Below are positions 17,226 through 25,940 of a DNA stretch of 64,000 nucleotides, piece by piece. The position numbers and the translations under genes were made by a program. Under the pieces are notes generated by a model, which had not been told where the DNA came from, did no database searches, and was given only the letters and a program-made list of their open reading frames with translations. Source of the DNA: Pedobacter sp. MC2016-05 (GTDB taxonomy: Bacteria; Bacteroidota; Bacteroidia; Sphingobacteriales; Sphingobacteriaceae). The stretch is from assembly GCF_026239735.1 (NCBI RefSeq), contig NZ_JAPIVT010000020.1, positions 43,992 through 107,991 on the forward strand, in the 5' to 3' direction. Position 1 is the stretch's first letter. The number at the start of each line of letters is the position of its first letter.

Positions 17226-18881
17226 TTAGTTAGGTTTTACGGTTGAAACATTGACAACGCTGTTCAAATAAACTTCGATGTTTGAATAACCACTTTTCGA
17301 AATTTTTGCAGCGTCAGATGCATCCTTCGGGTTTAATCCGTTTTTCAATTCGTATGCATCTGGCATACCATCGTTATCAGCATCTTTATAAGGCGTACCT
17401 TTATATTCTGGATAACCACCCACTTGACTTACATCGGTTATAATACCCATTTTGTAAGAATCTTTTGGTAACCGACGGTGTTCGAAATCTTTCTCTGGTA
17501 ACTTTACCCCTTCAATAAAATCAATTTTACCAGTTGTAACCTGCTTAATTACCCGTGTATCCACCGGATCTCTTTTTGGTAAATTAGCACCAACATGGGT
17601 AAGTACGTAATCTTTGGCTTGTAAAGTTGGTAAAATGGTAATTTTTGCCATTGGGAAGGGCTTTCTCACCCTCATTGCTGCAAAGTATGGAGAAGCCTGC
17701 TCAAACGTCATTAGCTCGCCTTTTTTATCTTCAAGCTGCACACCACCATCCCAGTTATTTTTAGTTACTTTCTCATTTCCTTCGATAATATTTCCTTCTA
17801 CGTAAGCACGACCGAAAACCACATAGGACAGTTTACTACGACCGCTTTCTGGTTTTAAAATCCGGTAGCTGATCGGTTCTTTTAAGTTGGTAACCGGTCC
17901 GGGTTTGTAATAGTTATTTACGATATTAAATAGCGCTGTATAATCTCCACCATCTGTAGAGCGGTTATTCCAGTTGAAAACCACGTTGTTTGCGAAATTG
18001 AAAATTCCATTCCAACCAATTGAAGGATTTCTGGCACCATTATCGGCCCAAAGGTTACGCATAAAAGTACAGTTTTCACCACCTAAGGTACTACCGAAAG
18101 CGTGGTTCCAGGTATCCAAAGCTTCAGAGAAGATCGAGTTTTGAATGGTGATGTTCACCGTCGCTAATTTATCTTCGATTTTACCCGTGCTATCATTGTA
18201 CATGTGGCGGTACATCGACATATTCTCATCTAAACCCCAACTTGCCGAAACGTGGTCAATCATAATGTTACCTACCGGATTTCCACCAATCGCATCATCG
18301 CGGCGACCTACAAAGGTCTCGCCCCTTCTGAAACGCATGAACCGAACAATTACATCGTGTGTATTTAACCACACCGATTCTCCAGCCACGCAAACGCCAT
18401 CACCCGGAGCAGTTTGACCTGCAATAGTAATATAAGGCGCACGTATAATTAACGGCGTTTTTAACCGAATGATACCAGCAACGTTGAAAACAACGATACG
18501 GGCTCCACCCTGTTCACAGGCATCGCGTAACGAACCTGGACCACTGTCGTTTAGATTTTTAACTACAATAACTCTTCCGCCGCGACCACCAAAACTATAT
18601 GCGCCGCCACCTTCAGCACCTGGGAAGGCAATGATATCCGATTGAGGCAAGTCAGTTGGACGACCAGCCCAAGGAATATAAGGCTTTCCTTGCTTAGCTT
18701 CTTGCTCGATAATGGGCTTAGCTTTCTCCCAAGCAACATCTGATTGATGATAAGCAGCTTTCATCATTGAATCTGATGCTTTTTTAACATCAGCCGGAAT
18801 GTTGGGGTATTGTGCAAAAGCCGAACCAGCTGAGAGTATTAATGCTGATGAAAATAGTAGGTTTAAAATGTTCTTTTTCAT
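17226..18881 (-). CDS. PL1-family pectate lyase (upstream copy of tandem pair)
   Basis: A 551-residue paralogue of the next gene, with a signal peptide ending at SAFAQ. The same blocks appear: AFPGAEGGGAYSFGGRGG, IMIDHVSASWGLDENMS, ARNPSIG and the C-terminal calcium loop DADNDGMPDAYELKNGLNP. The two differ most in residues about 255-275 and 395-440, loops that probably line the substrate groove. It is the first gene of the long enzyme train, and its upstream region (18882-19255) carries both the conserved dyad motif shared with the susC promoters and a TAACCAAAAT box, so it is likely co-induced with the transport genes. Confidence 0.92.
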   Translation of the reverse strand: MKKNILNLLFSSALILSAGSAFAQYPNIPADVKKASDSMMKAAYHQSDVAWEKAKPIIEQEAKQGKPYIPWAGRPTDLPQSDIIAFPGAEGGGAYSFGGRGGRVIVVKNLNDSGPGSLRDACEQGGARIVVFNVAGIIRLKTPLIIRAPYITIAGQTAPGDGVCVAGESVWLNTHDVIVRFMRFRRGETFVGRRDDAIGGNPVGNIMIDHVSASWGLDENMSMYRHMYNDSTGKIEDKLATVNITIQNSIFSEALDTWNHAFGSTLGGENCTFMRNLWADNGARNPSIGWNGIFNFANNVVFNWNNRSTDGGDYTALFNIVNNYYKPGPVTNLKEPISYRILKPESGRSKLSYVVFGRAYVEGNIIEGNEKVTKNNWDGGVQLEDKKGELMTFEQASPYFAAMRVRKPFPMAKITILPTLQAKDYVLTHVGANLPKRDPVDTRVIKQVTTGKIDFIEGVKLPEKDFEHRRLPKDSYKMGIITDVSQVGGYPEYKGTPYKDADNDGMPDAYELKNGLNPKDASDAAKISKSGYSNIEVYLNSVVNVSTVKPN

Positions 18882-19170
18882 ATTATTTTGCTCGTAAGAA
18901 AAGCAAAGAATTGAAGCTAATATCTTTAACTAAAAAAATATTAATAAACGTGGCTCATTTCTTTGTCAGTTCAAATAAAAAATTTTGGTTAGAAAGTATA
19001 TTAAAATTTAAAGTTAACCGTAATATGTGGTTGTTTTGTGCAACATTTTGACTTAAAAGTATATCATATTAGCAATAGCTGCAGTATACACATTTAAACC
19101 TGACTGTTATATCTTAGCCACGATACAAGGTAGAAATAATTTTCATATATAAATGTAACATTCTTAAATG
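18882..19170 (-). promoter_or_regulatory. Upstream region of the pectate lyase train
   Basis: This AT-rich non-coding stretch separates the susD terminator from the first pectate lyase gene. It holds a CTAACCAAAAT box (18982-18992) about 100 bp upstream of the start and, at 19139-19174, the dyad-containing motif also found upstream of both susC genes. No gene is visible in it. A precise promoter cannot be assigned by eye. Confidence 0.5.
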
Positions 19171-19174
19171 AAAA
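19139..19174 (-). promoter_or_regulatory. Shared dyad motif, copy A
   Basis: The plus strand reads TTTTCATATATAAATG, TAACATTCTTAAATGAAAAA. It matches copies at 24811-24846 and 31324-31358, with consensus TTTCATATATAAATG, WAAYATTCTTAAATRAAAA. The first half has a dyad TTTCAT/ATGWAA around ATATAA. It lies about 260 bp upstream of the pectate lyase start. Confidence 0.65.
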
Positions 19175-19200
19175 AGGAAGCACTCGCTGCTTCCTTTTTT
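19171..19200 (-). terminator. Intrinsic terminator of the susCD operon
   Basis: A 12-bp perfect stem (AAAAAGGAAGCA / TGCTTCCTTTTT) with loop CTCGC lies about 55 bp beyond the susD stop codon. On the minus strand the hairpin runs into a U-rich tail. The A/T flanks make it potentially bidirectional. Confidence 0.85.
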
Positions 19201-19255
19201 CAAACCAAATATATATAAAATTATAGCGGTGTTTAACCGCCGAGAAAAGCGTTAA

Positions 19256-21268
19256 TTATTTTAATGGATCAAAAGTTCCTTGACCTTTCATACTATTCCA
19301 ACCAGTGGTTTGCTCAAGGTATGGTGATGCACTTAAAATGTTCTCATTTAAACCAAAGAAATAATATTGTGGATACCAAGTAAATTTCCAATCGGCAGGG
19401 TTTGTTTTATCTAAATCATCTTTGACTGTTATTACAAATATGTTATCATACAAATAATCTAGATACGCCGCATAATTTGCACTGCCGTTTGGCGTAGGAT
19501 AAGTAGCCGGATCGCGGTCAATTATTGGCGCATTACCACTTGCTGGCTTTATTAATGGATCGTTGTTTCCTACATATTTAACTCCAATAGCAGATTTTAC
19601 AGTAATAAAATATCCTTTTCGGCGAGTTCCGTTTAAAGGGGTAATACCTAATCTTGCAGCGGTTGCTGAATTTTCTTCAAAAAGCATCCACCTTCTAAGA
19701 TCGAAAAATCTCTTTCCTTCGTACGCGAATTCAATGTTTCTTTCTTTTAAAACAGCTCCGAATAGTTGATCTCTGCTTGTTAAGCCGGCCAAGCCATAAG
19801 CGCCATCTAAATTTTCAACACCTGCTCGTTCTCTAATAGCCTTTATACCTTCTAATCCTTCACTTAAACGGTTAGATCCAATAGCAGATTCCGCTAAATT
19901 CAAAATAACTTCAGCGAAACGCATTTCCATAAAATCCATTCCGTTTTGTTGAAAATTTCCATTGGCATTTGAGGCATTCGGATCTGTAGCCTTACTGATA
20001 TAAACTGCACTTGCATTAGCGCCTTTAGTTTCTGTCGTTAAACTTGGAACAGTTTCTGCCGCTGTTTTGTACCATTTATAGGTCCATTGTTTGAAAGTAC
20101 TGTTTCCTGCATAAGGCCAGATAGCACCATTGTAAACAAAAGTTTTATAGAAGCGTGGATCTCTATTTTTATAAAATTTTTTCGCATCGTAAACGTATGT
20201 TGTAGATACGCCAGGCATTTTACCATCCTTCATCGGAAAAGCATCTACCAATTCTTTTGTTGGAGACAAAGAACCTCCACCGTTTAACTCTTTCGATCTA
20301 GCGGCCTGTTCCCAACCGTTATTTTTAGTAGTTGTACCTCCAATTGCCAAGTTATTAAAGCCGTAAACGATTACTGCCTCAGGATTATTAACTTCGCTAA
20401 ACCACATATTTCCCCATGCAACTCCATCTGCTGTTCCACCTGTTTTAAACAATCCGCCACCGTTAGCTTCAAGTAAAGTCTTTGCAGCTAAATTAGCTTT
20501 GTAAGCATCGTCCCAACGAGTAAGATCATCAGTACGATTAAATAACGGGCTAGCCCATGTTAACAATACTCTGCCCTTTAACGCGGCACATGCTCCGCTA
20601 GTTATGCGTCCCCAGTCAGAATTGCCCCATTTGCCTGGTAATAATGTTTGTGCCAAATCTAAATCGGCTACTATTTGTTTAATACAGTCCGAAGAAGAAC
20701 TTCGAGGAATTTGCAAGGCAGTTCCTTCACCATTTATAGGGTCTTGAGGAGATAGTGCAAGAGGAACCCCTCCGTATAACCTAACCAGATCAAAATACTG
20801 CCAGGCTCTCCAAAAATACATTTGGCCTTTTAATTTATTTCTAACGTCTTCTGGCAAGCCATTTTTATCAATCTCGGCTAAGAAAATATTAATTTGTTTC
20901 AACCTTGTATATGGATTGTTAACCACACTTGAAGTTAATCTAGCACCAAAATAGTTAAGTGCATGGCTGTTTACATAACTGATATTGGCCCAAACTTTAT
21001 TAAAATCTGTTTCTCCAGCAAATTCATCAGTTGTTTTTGCGAAAGTATCATTATTGGTGGCTAGGTTCCATGAGAGTGCCTGAGCATTGTTTGCTGGCAA
21101 AAATAAGCCATAAACATAGTCTACATAGCCTTGTGCCAAAGCCGCATCTTTAAAAACCTCTTCGTTATATCCTGCTAAATCTCTTTTTTCTTCGAGAAAT
21201 GCATCTTTACAGCCAGCAACAAGGAATGTTACGCCGGCTATTAAGCAAAATATTCTATTCTTTTTCAT
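19256..21268 (-). CDS. SusD/RagB-family glycan-binding lipoprotein
   Basis: A 670-residue lipoprotein. The frame extends upstream to 21361, but the ATG at 21268 gives MKKNRIFCLIAGVTFLVAGC with a proper lipobox, whereas the extension overlaps the end of susC and is not signal-like. SusD hallmarks are the NPYTRLKQINIFL helix, GQMYFWRAWQYFDLVRLYGGVPL (TPR packing on SusC), the INGEG...IPRSS loop, and the C-terminal EMRFAEVILNLAESA and IREFAYEGKRFFDLRRW-type region. SusD proteins sit as lids over their SusC channel on the outer surface and bind oligosaccharides. It follows its susC by 35 bp and is followed by a terminator. Confidence 0.95.
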   Translation of the reverse strand: MKKNRIFCLIAGVTFLVAGCKDAFLEEKRDLAGYNEEVFKDAALAQGYVDYVYGLFLPANNAQALSWNLATNNDTFAKTTDEFAGETDFNKVWANISYVNSHALNYFGARLTSSVVNNPYTRLKQINIFLAEIDKNGLPEDVRNKLKGQMYFWRAWQYFDLVRLYGGVPLALSPQDPINGEGTALQIPRSSSSDCIKQIVADLDLAQTLLPGKWGNSDWGRITSGACAALKGRVLLTWASPLFNRTDDLTRWDDAYKANLAAKTLLEANGGGLFKTGGTADGVAWGNMWFSEVNNPEAVIVYGFNNLAIGGTTTKNNGWEQAARSKELNGGGSLSPTKELVDAFPMKDGKMPGVSTTYVYDAKKFYKNRDPRFYKTFVYNGAIWPYAGNSTFKQWTYKWYKTAAETVPSLTTETKGANASAVYISKATDPNASNANGNFQQNGMDFMEMRFAEVILNLAESAIGSNRLSEGLEGIKAIRERAGVENLDGAYGLAGLTSRDQLFGAVLKERNIEFAYEGKRFFDLRRWMLFEENSATAARLGITPLNGTRRKGYFITVKSAIGVKYVGNNDPLIKPASGNAPIIDRDPATYPTPNGSANYAAYLDYLYDNIFVITVKDDLDKTNPADWKFTWYPQYYFFGLNENILSASPYLEQTTGWNSMKGQGTFDPLK

Positions 21269-21303
21269 CTCTGTATATTTTTGAGTTGATAAATGTTGTC
21301 TAT

Positions 21304-24300
21304 CTATAAAGTTAAATTCAAACCAAAGGAAAGTGTCCTCAAATTTGGATAAGCATCCCATGCGCCATCCGGGCCTTTATAAGTATAAGGATTATAGAGG
21401 TTAACTGGATTTAAAGCTGACACAAAGACTCTTGCATTACTTATTTTTAATTTTTCTACAATGTTTTTAGGAACAGAATAGTTGACGTTAAAACTTGGTA
21501 TACGAATTCTAAATGCACTCACTTTGTAGAAGTTTGAAGTAGGTGTTAGATTGATATCTGCAAAATTTGGATTTGGCATTACACCCTCCGGATTGATAAC
21601 CGGATCATAAATATTACCCCAGATATTTGGCAAACTTGTAAAGTTTCTTGCAATGCTTACGTTCAGTGCTTTACGCTCATCAATTTCTGACCATCCGCCA
21701 AACGAACCAGCAACAACTGCATCAACACTAAAACCTTTATAGCCAGCTTTTAAAGTAACCCCAAACCCATAGTGATTACTTGCTTTTCTAGATAACTGGA
21801 TTTGATCATTTTCATCAATAATTCCGTCTGGACCACTGAAGGTACCATCCGACTGAAGCTGACCTCTCACATCCTGGTAATATAATGTTCCTGGACGAAG
21901 CTGCTCTACTGGCGTACCAAACACTTGTGTTATTTTATATTGATTAACATAATTGGTAATCTCGTCTTGAGATTTAAACATTCCGATATAATCATAACCC
22001 CATTTACCATTGTCTGATGATTGGTTAGGTTTAGCCAGCCATGGTTTAAGAATATCATTAGCGTTGAAGTTTCCAACTTTAACTTTGTCATCACTCCAAC
22101 CGAAACGGGCGCTAACTCCATAATTGAAATCAGATCCGATTTTATCATCCCATGAGATACCTAATTCATAACCAAAATAATCTGCTGAGCCAAAATTAAC
22201 AGATGCAACAGTACCACCAATTGTTACCGGTAAGCTCGCAGTTGGTTCAATTAAAATATCTCTGGCCATGTTATAATATCCTTCGATGTTTAAACTTAAT
22301 CTATTATTTAAGAATTTAGCATCAATACCCAGGTTATTTTTATACTCGGTACTCCAGCTCGCATCCCTGTTTGGAGCAGCTTCCATTTTGAAACCAGTTG
22401 TAGCAGCGCTATTTCCACCAAATACCCCTCCTTTTCCATCTTGAAAAGTATAGCGCTGGCGCCACAACCATGCTTTTGTTTGATCATTTCCCAGAACACC
22501 AAATGCATATCTTAATTTCAGATAGTTAATTGCTGGAACTTTGAAGAAACTTTCCTCTGAAATTACCCACCCAACAGATCCAGAGTAAAACTTACCCCAA
22601 TAATTTTCGGGTGCAAACTTAGTGGAGGCATCTGTTCTGAATAAAAACTCAGCTAAGTATTTATTTGCATAAGCATAGTTTGCTCTTCCAACGTACGATA
22701 AAGTTCCTGCTTCATTAGCAGAGGTTGACCCGTCTATTGCACCAGTTGCGGAATTGAACTGTCCATTAGTTGCAGCAATTGGTCCCGCTTTATAAACAAC
22801 CTGCTGTGCATTTTCAGATTCTGACTTCTCGATAGTAAACAAACCACTAACTGAATGCTTGCCAAAATCACGTGCGTAATTTAGCACGAAGTTGGTTTGT
22901 TCACTCTTTTGGTTTGTATTGGCATAATACAAGCGATCTCCATTTGTTACCCTTAATGAACTTAGAACAGTAGAACCCTCGTAAATGTGTTTATTGCCAC
23001 CTAACCTGTTAAATTCGTAAAGAGTGTAAAACGTACCAATCTGATCTCCGACTGAATTTCCTGTATTTCTTGCGTATGCTAATCTTGCCTTCAAACCTTT
23101 CACAAATGGAAGTTCATATTCAGCATAACCGTTCACAGTAAATAAATTGGTATTAGTAGTTGCAAGGTTATTTAAACGATTAATTTCCCCAAAGTGGTAC
23201 CGCGATAAATCGTTTGTAGTTCCTGGCAACTTCACTGGAAGCCCATTTACATATTCAGGTACGTATCTTGGTGCAAGTAAAAGATTTTTGTAATCATCTT
23301 CCGGTCCCTCACCAGATACTTTATTAAAGGTCTTTACTAAATCACCACTATTTCCTGATACTTGTAAACCAACTTTAAAATTCGCAGCAACAGTTACATC
23401 TGTACCAGCTCTGAAATTCCATCTGTTGAAGTTTAAGGTAGCTAAGTTACCCGTTTGTTTATTGTAAGATACGTTAGCAAAATAAGTAGCCCTGTCCGCT
23501 CCGCCGCTTACACTGAGTGTATGACGCATGTCGTAAGCTGATTTCCATGCAGATTCAAGTCTATCGTAATCAATTGTTTTGAAATAATCCAATTCATCAG
23601 CAGTAAAAAAATTATCTACACCTGCTGGCTTATTGCCCCCATTTGGTCCATTCATGATATTGAAGTACTGGCCGAATTCATAAGCACTCATCATCTTTGT
23701 ACGGTAAGCTTCATCGTTCAAAGCATAAGATCCGCTATAACTTATTCTTGGCTTTCCAACCTTACCTCGCTTGGTAGTCACTAAAACTACACCATTTCCA
23801 CCTCTTGTTCCGTAGATCGCAGCAGAAGCATCCTTCAAAAACGATAAACTTTCAATTTCTGAAGCATCTAAATTACCAAAATTGGTTGCGTCTGGTTTGC
23901 CCTGTCCATCAATTTGAATTACCCCATCAATAACGTATAAAGGATCGGTACTGCCACCATCTTTAGAAAAGATAGTATTCGGATTACGAATGGTGATTTT
24001 TGCTGGAACACCGGGTCTCGCAATTCCGCCGCTAACTCCCACTCCCAATAACCTACCACTCAAAGCGGCAGCAACGTTGGTTCCAGGCAAGTCTTCTATT
24101 TCCGAAGCCTTAATATCCACCACTGAGCCTGTGAGTGTAGCTCTTTTCTGTGCACCATACCCCACTACAACTACATCATCAAGATTTTTATTTTCTGAAA
24201 CGAGCCTAACGGTGATGTTGCTTTGGGAACCTACTATTATTTGTTGTCTGATATATCCGATATACGAAAACACCAATACGTCAGAATTTGATTTTACCTG

Positions 24301-24501
24301 AATTGTGAAATTACCATCAGAGTTAGTACTCACATTACTAGGAACACCTTTTAAACTGACATTAACACCTGGTATCCCCTGCCCGTCTGATTGATCGACA
24401 ACTTTACCGGTAATTCTCCTATCCTGAGCACACAGCATTGTACTTATCAATACCATAAATAGCACAGGCAAAGAAATTTTGCGCAAAAATTTTAAGTTCA
24501 T
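21304..24501 (-). CDS. SusC/RagA-family TonB-dependent outer membrane transporter
   Basis: A 1065-residue protein with signal peptide ending at STMLCAQ. Residues about 28-105 form the carboxypeptidase-D-like Ig domain typical of SusC (ITGKVVDQSDGQGIPGVNV, FSYIGY), then a short TonB-box region (LDDVVVVGYGAQKR), the plug (about 120-235, ending LYVIDG and FLKDASAAIYGTRG) and a 22-strand barrel to the C-terminus. There is no STN domain in front, so signalling through an anti-sigma factor is not expected. It imports oligosaccharides with the adjoining SusD, powered by TonB. Upstream lie a CTAACCAAAT box 7 nt from the ATG and copy B of the shared dyad motif. Confidence 0.95.
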   Translation of the reverse strand: MNLKFLRKISLPVLFMVLISTMLCAQDRRITGKVVDQSDGQGIPGVNVSLKGVPSNVSTNSDGNFTIQVKSNSDVLVFSYIGYIRQQIIVGSQSNITVRLVSENKNLDDVVVVGYGAQKRATLTGSVVDIKASEIEDLPGTNVAAALSGRLLGVGVSGGIARPGVPAKITIRNPNTIFSKDGGSTDPLYVIDGVIQIDGQGKPDATNFGNLDASEIESLSFLKDASAAIYGTRGGNGVVLVTTKRGKVGKPRISYSGSYALNDEAYRTKMMSAYEFGQYFNIMNGPNGGNKPAGVDNFFTADELDYFKTIDYDRLESAWKSAYDMRHTLSVSGGADRATYFANVSYNKQTGNLATLNFNRWNFRAGTDVTVAANFKVGLQVSGNSGDLVKTFNKVSGEGPEDDYKNLLLAPRYVPEYVNGLPVKLPGTTNDLSRYHFGEINRLNNLATTNTNLFTVNGYAEYELPFVKGLKARLAYARNTGNSVGDQIGTFYTLYEFNRLGGNKHIYEGSTVLSSLRVTNGDRLYYANTNQKSEQTNFVLNYARDFGKHSVSGLFTIEKSESENAQQVVYKAGPIAATNGQFNSATGAIDGSTSANEAGTLSYVGRANYAYANKYLAEFLFRTDASTKFAPENYWGKFYSGSVGWVISEESFFKVPAINYLKLRYAFGVLGNDQTKAWLWRQRYTFQDGKGGVFGGNSAATTGFKMEAAPNRDASWSTEYKNNLGIDAKFLNNRLSLNIEGYYNMARDILIEPTASLPVTIGGTVASVNFGSADYFGYELGISWDDKIGSDFNYGVSARFGWSDDKVKVGNFNANDILKPWLAKPNQSSDNGKWGYDYIGMFKSQDEITNYVNQYKITQVFGTPVEQLRPGTLYYQDVRGQLQSDGTFSGPDGIIDENDQIQLSRKASNHYGFGVTLKAGYKGFSVDAVVAGSFGGWSEIDERKALNVSIARNFTSLPNIWGNIYDPVINPEGVMPNPNFADINLTPTSNFYKVSAFRIRIPSFNVNYSVPKNIVEKLKISNARVFVSALNPVNLYNPYTYKGPDGAWDAYPNLRTLSFGLNLTL

Positions 24502-24508
24502 ATTTGTT

Positions 24509-24519
24509 ATTTGGTTAGG
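24509..24519 (-). promoter_or_regulatory. TAACCAAAT leader box before susC
   Basis: Sense sequence CCTAACCAAAT, 7 nt before the ATG. One of at least eight such boxes ahead of transcription units in this window. Confidence 0.5.
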
Positions 24520-24810
24520 TTAATGCAGCAATTTTATTCGGTATTAACCGAAATATCTCATTAACACATTAATAATTATTTTTTTTTATAATATGTGATC
24601 AATAAGAAAAATCTCCGAAGGATTGAATGAAAGCAGACATCATAAGGCTCATTTTAATTGATAATAATTTATTTTTTGGTTAGAGAACTTTAACTAATGC
24701 GATATTCAAATATATTCTAGCATCTGCAAAAATCTTTAATAATATCCAGAAATTAGGAACACAAAAAACTTTTAAGCATTAGGCTGAAAACTGGGATCTA
24801 AAGTAAAAAT

Positions 24811-24846
24811 AATTATTCATATATAAATATAATATTTAAATAAAAA
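24811..24846 (-). promoter_or_regulatory. Shared dyad motif, copy B
   Basis: The plus strand reads AATTATTCATATATAAATAT, AATATTTAAATAAAAAA. It is collinear with copies A and C apart from a one- or two-base deletion in the TTCTTAAAT half. It lies about 310 bp upstream of susC. Confidence 0.6.
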
Positions 24847-24910
24847 ATAATTTATTTTAAAGACATCTAAAACGATATAGATTGGCTGCTATCTTTCTTT
24901 TAACAAATTC

Positions 24911-24942
24911 AAAAAAAAAGAGGCATTAAAAATGCCTCTTTT
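24911..24942 (-). terminator. Intrinsic terminator of the susC-susD-lipoprotein operon
   Basis: A perfect 12-bp stem AAAAGAGGCATT / AATGCCTCTTTT with loop AAA is flanked by A-rich DNA on the left, which gives a U-tract in minus-strand RNA. It lies about 35 bp past the lipoprotein stop codon. Confidence 0.9.
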
Positions 24943-24975
24943 AAAAAACCAATAAAAATATAAGAAATACTAAAT

Positions 24976-25911
24976 CTAATTCTGGATTTTCACGTCAATA
25001 TTTAAAAATACCCCTCTCAATGAGTTGTTACTTGAAATAGAGTTTACATAAAATGCACCATACTTGCCTTCAGGGGTTAAAAAATAAAACAGACTACCTG
25101 CACCCAAACCAGTTGTTATTGATTTTAGAGTAGGTTTTGCACTTTTACCTGCCGTAACTACCTGTGCTCCTGTTCTTAATGCAGTGAACGCCGATGCTTG
25201 TCCAGTTTTTGGCGCAGCGACTAAAGTTGCTCTTTTATTTGTCCATGCGCTTATATCATAAGCATTGAAAGGTAGAGGATTAGCATCTAAAGCATAAACA
25301 TTATAAATGTAGCCGTTAACCCCATTGGCTGTTACTGGTACTCTGTATAAACCCAAATCAATCTTATTAGTGTTATCCTTGCCGTTAGCATAACTAAATA
25401 ACTGCCCATCCGTTAATGAAATATAAGAATTAGAGGTTTTACCAACAGAATCCGGAATGAATAATTCGCGTGAGGCCCAGTATTTATAATCTGGCAGAAC
25501 ATTTAAAGTAATGGTTTTATACCCATCACCTAGATAAATTCCACCTTTATCAAGCGCCCATATCCGATAAGATATTTTACCTACACGGGTATCCATTTTT
25601 AGTTTTACTATACCTGTGGCTTTTCTCCTTTGAGATGCGTCCAGGTTGATTTTTGTTGGTATCGCAGATGAGGTTTCGAAAATACAGGCAACATACATGT
25701 CAGTCTGCGCTGATTCGATAGTGTACTCTATGTAAACGCTATCACCAACGTTCACATCCTTGTAATCCGTTACCGCATATGGACTCTTCGCCGAATAAGT
25801 TACAGTTACATCTTCAAACATGTTGAAGATATTGGTGGTTTCTTTTTTGCAGGCTGTAAAAAGGCAGGCTGCTACACAAACCAGGCCTACATATTTTAAA
25901 TTTCTTTTCAT
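24976..25911 (-). CDS. SusE/F-like surface glycan-binding lipoprotein (candidate)
   Basis: A 311-residue lipoprotein (lipobox FTAC, then KKETT). Residues about 30-130 look like an Ig-like beta domain (VTVTYSAKSPYAVTDYKDVNVGDSVYIEYTI cut short here by writing only the start VTVTYSAK), followed by a larger beta-rich region rich in Tyr and Trp. No catalytic motif is visible. It is the third gene of a susC-susD-X operon and ends before a terminator, the standard place for a surface glycan-binding protein. I do not recognise the exact family with certainty; DUF4466-like proteins of Bacteroides PULs are one possibility. Role is inferred from position and lipidation. Confidence 0.65.
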   Translation of the reverse strand: MKRNLKYVGLVCVAACLFTACKKETTNIFNMFEDVTVTYSAKSPYAVTDYKDVNVGDSVYIEYTIESAQTDMYVACIFETSSAIPTKINLDASQRRKATGIVKLKMDTRVGKISYRIWALDKGGIYLGDGYKTITLNVLPDYKYWASRELFIPDSVGKTSNSYISLTDGQLFSYANGKDNTNKIDLGLYRVPVTANGVNGYIYNVYALDANPLPFNAYDISAWTNKRATLVAAPKTGQASAFTALRTGAQVVTAGKSAKPTLKSITTGLGAGSLFYFLTPEGKYGAFYVNSISSNNSLRGVFLNIDVKIQN

Positions 25912-25940
25912 TTTAAATTATTTAATGATGAATATGTGGT

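Larger units (their letters stand above)
24502..24910 (-). promoter_or_regulatory. Upstream region of the second susCD operon
   Basis: A non-coding, AT-rich stretch of about 410 bp between the terminator at 24911-24942 and susC. It holds a CCTAACCAAAT box directly before the start, a second TCTAACCAAAAAAT box near 24671-24682, and the shared dyad motif (24811-24846). A TAAAATTG element about 12 nt upstream of the first box is a possible degenerate TAnnTTTG -7 element. No gene seen. Confidence 0.5.

Noticed and set aside
18812..19051. Plus-strand 79-residue frame across the pectate lyase start
   Set aside because: Overlaps the signal peptide region of the lyase on the other strand and the promoter; composition is not protein-like.
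21269..21361. Upstream start for the second SusD
   Set aside because: It overlaps the susC 3' end and puts 31 non-signal residues before a standard lipoprotein signal.
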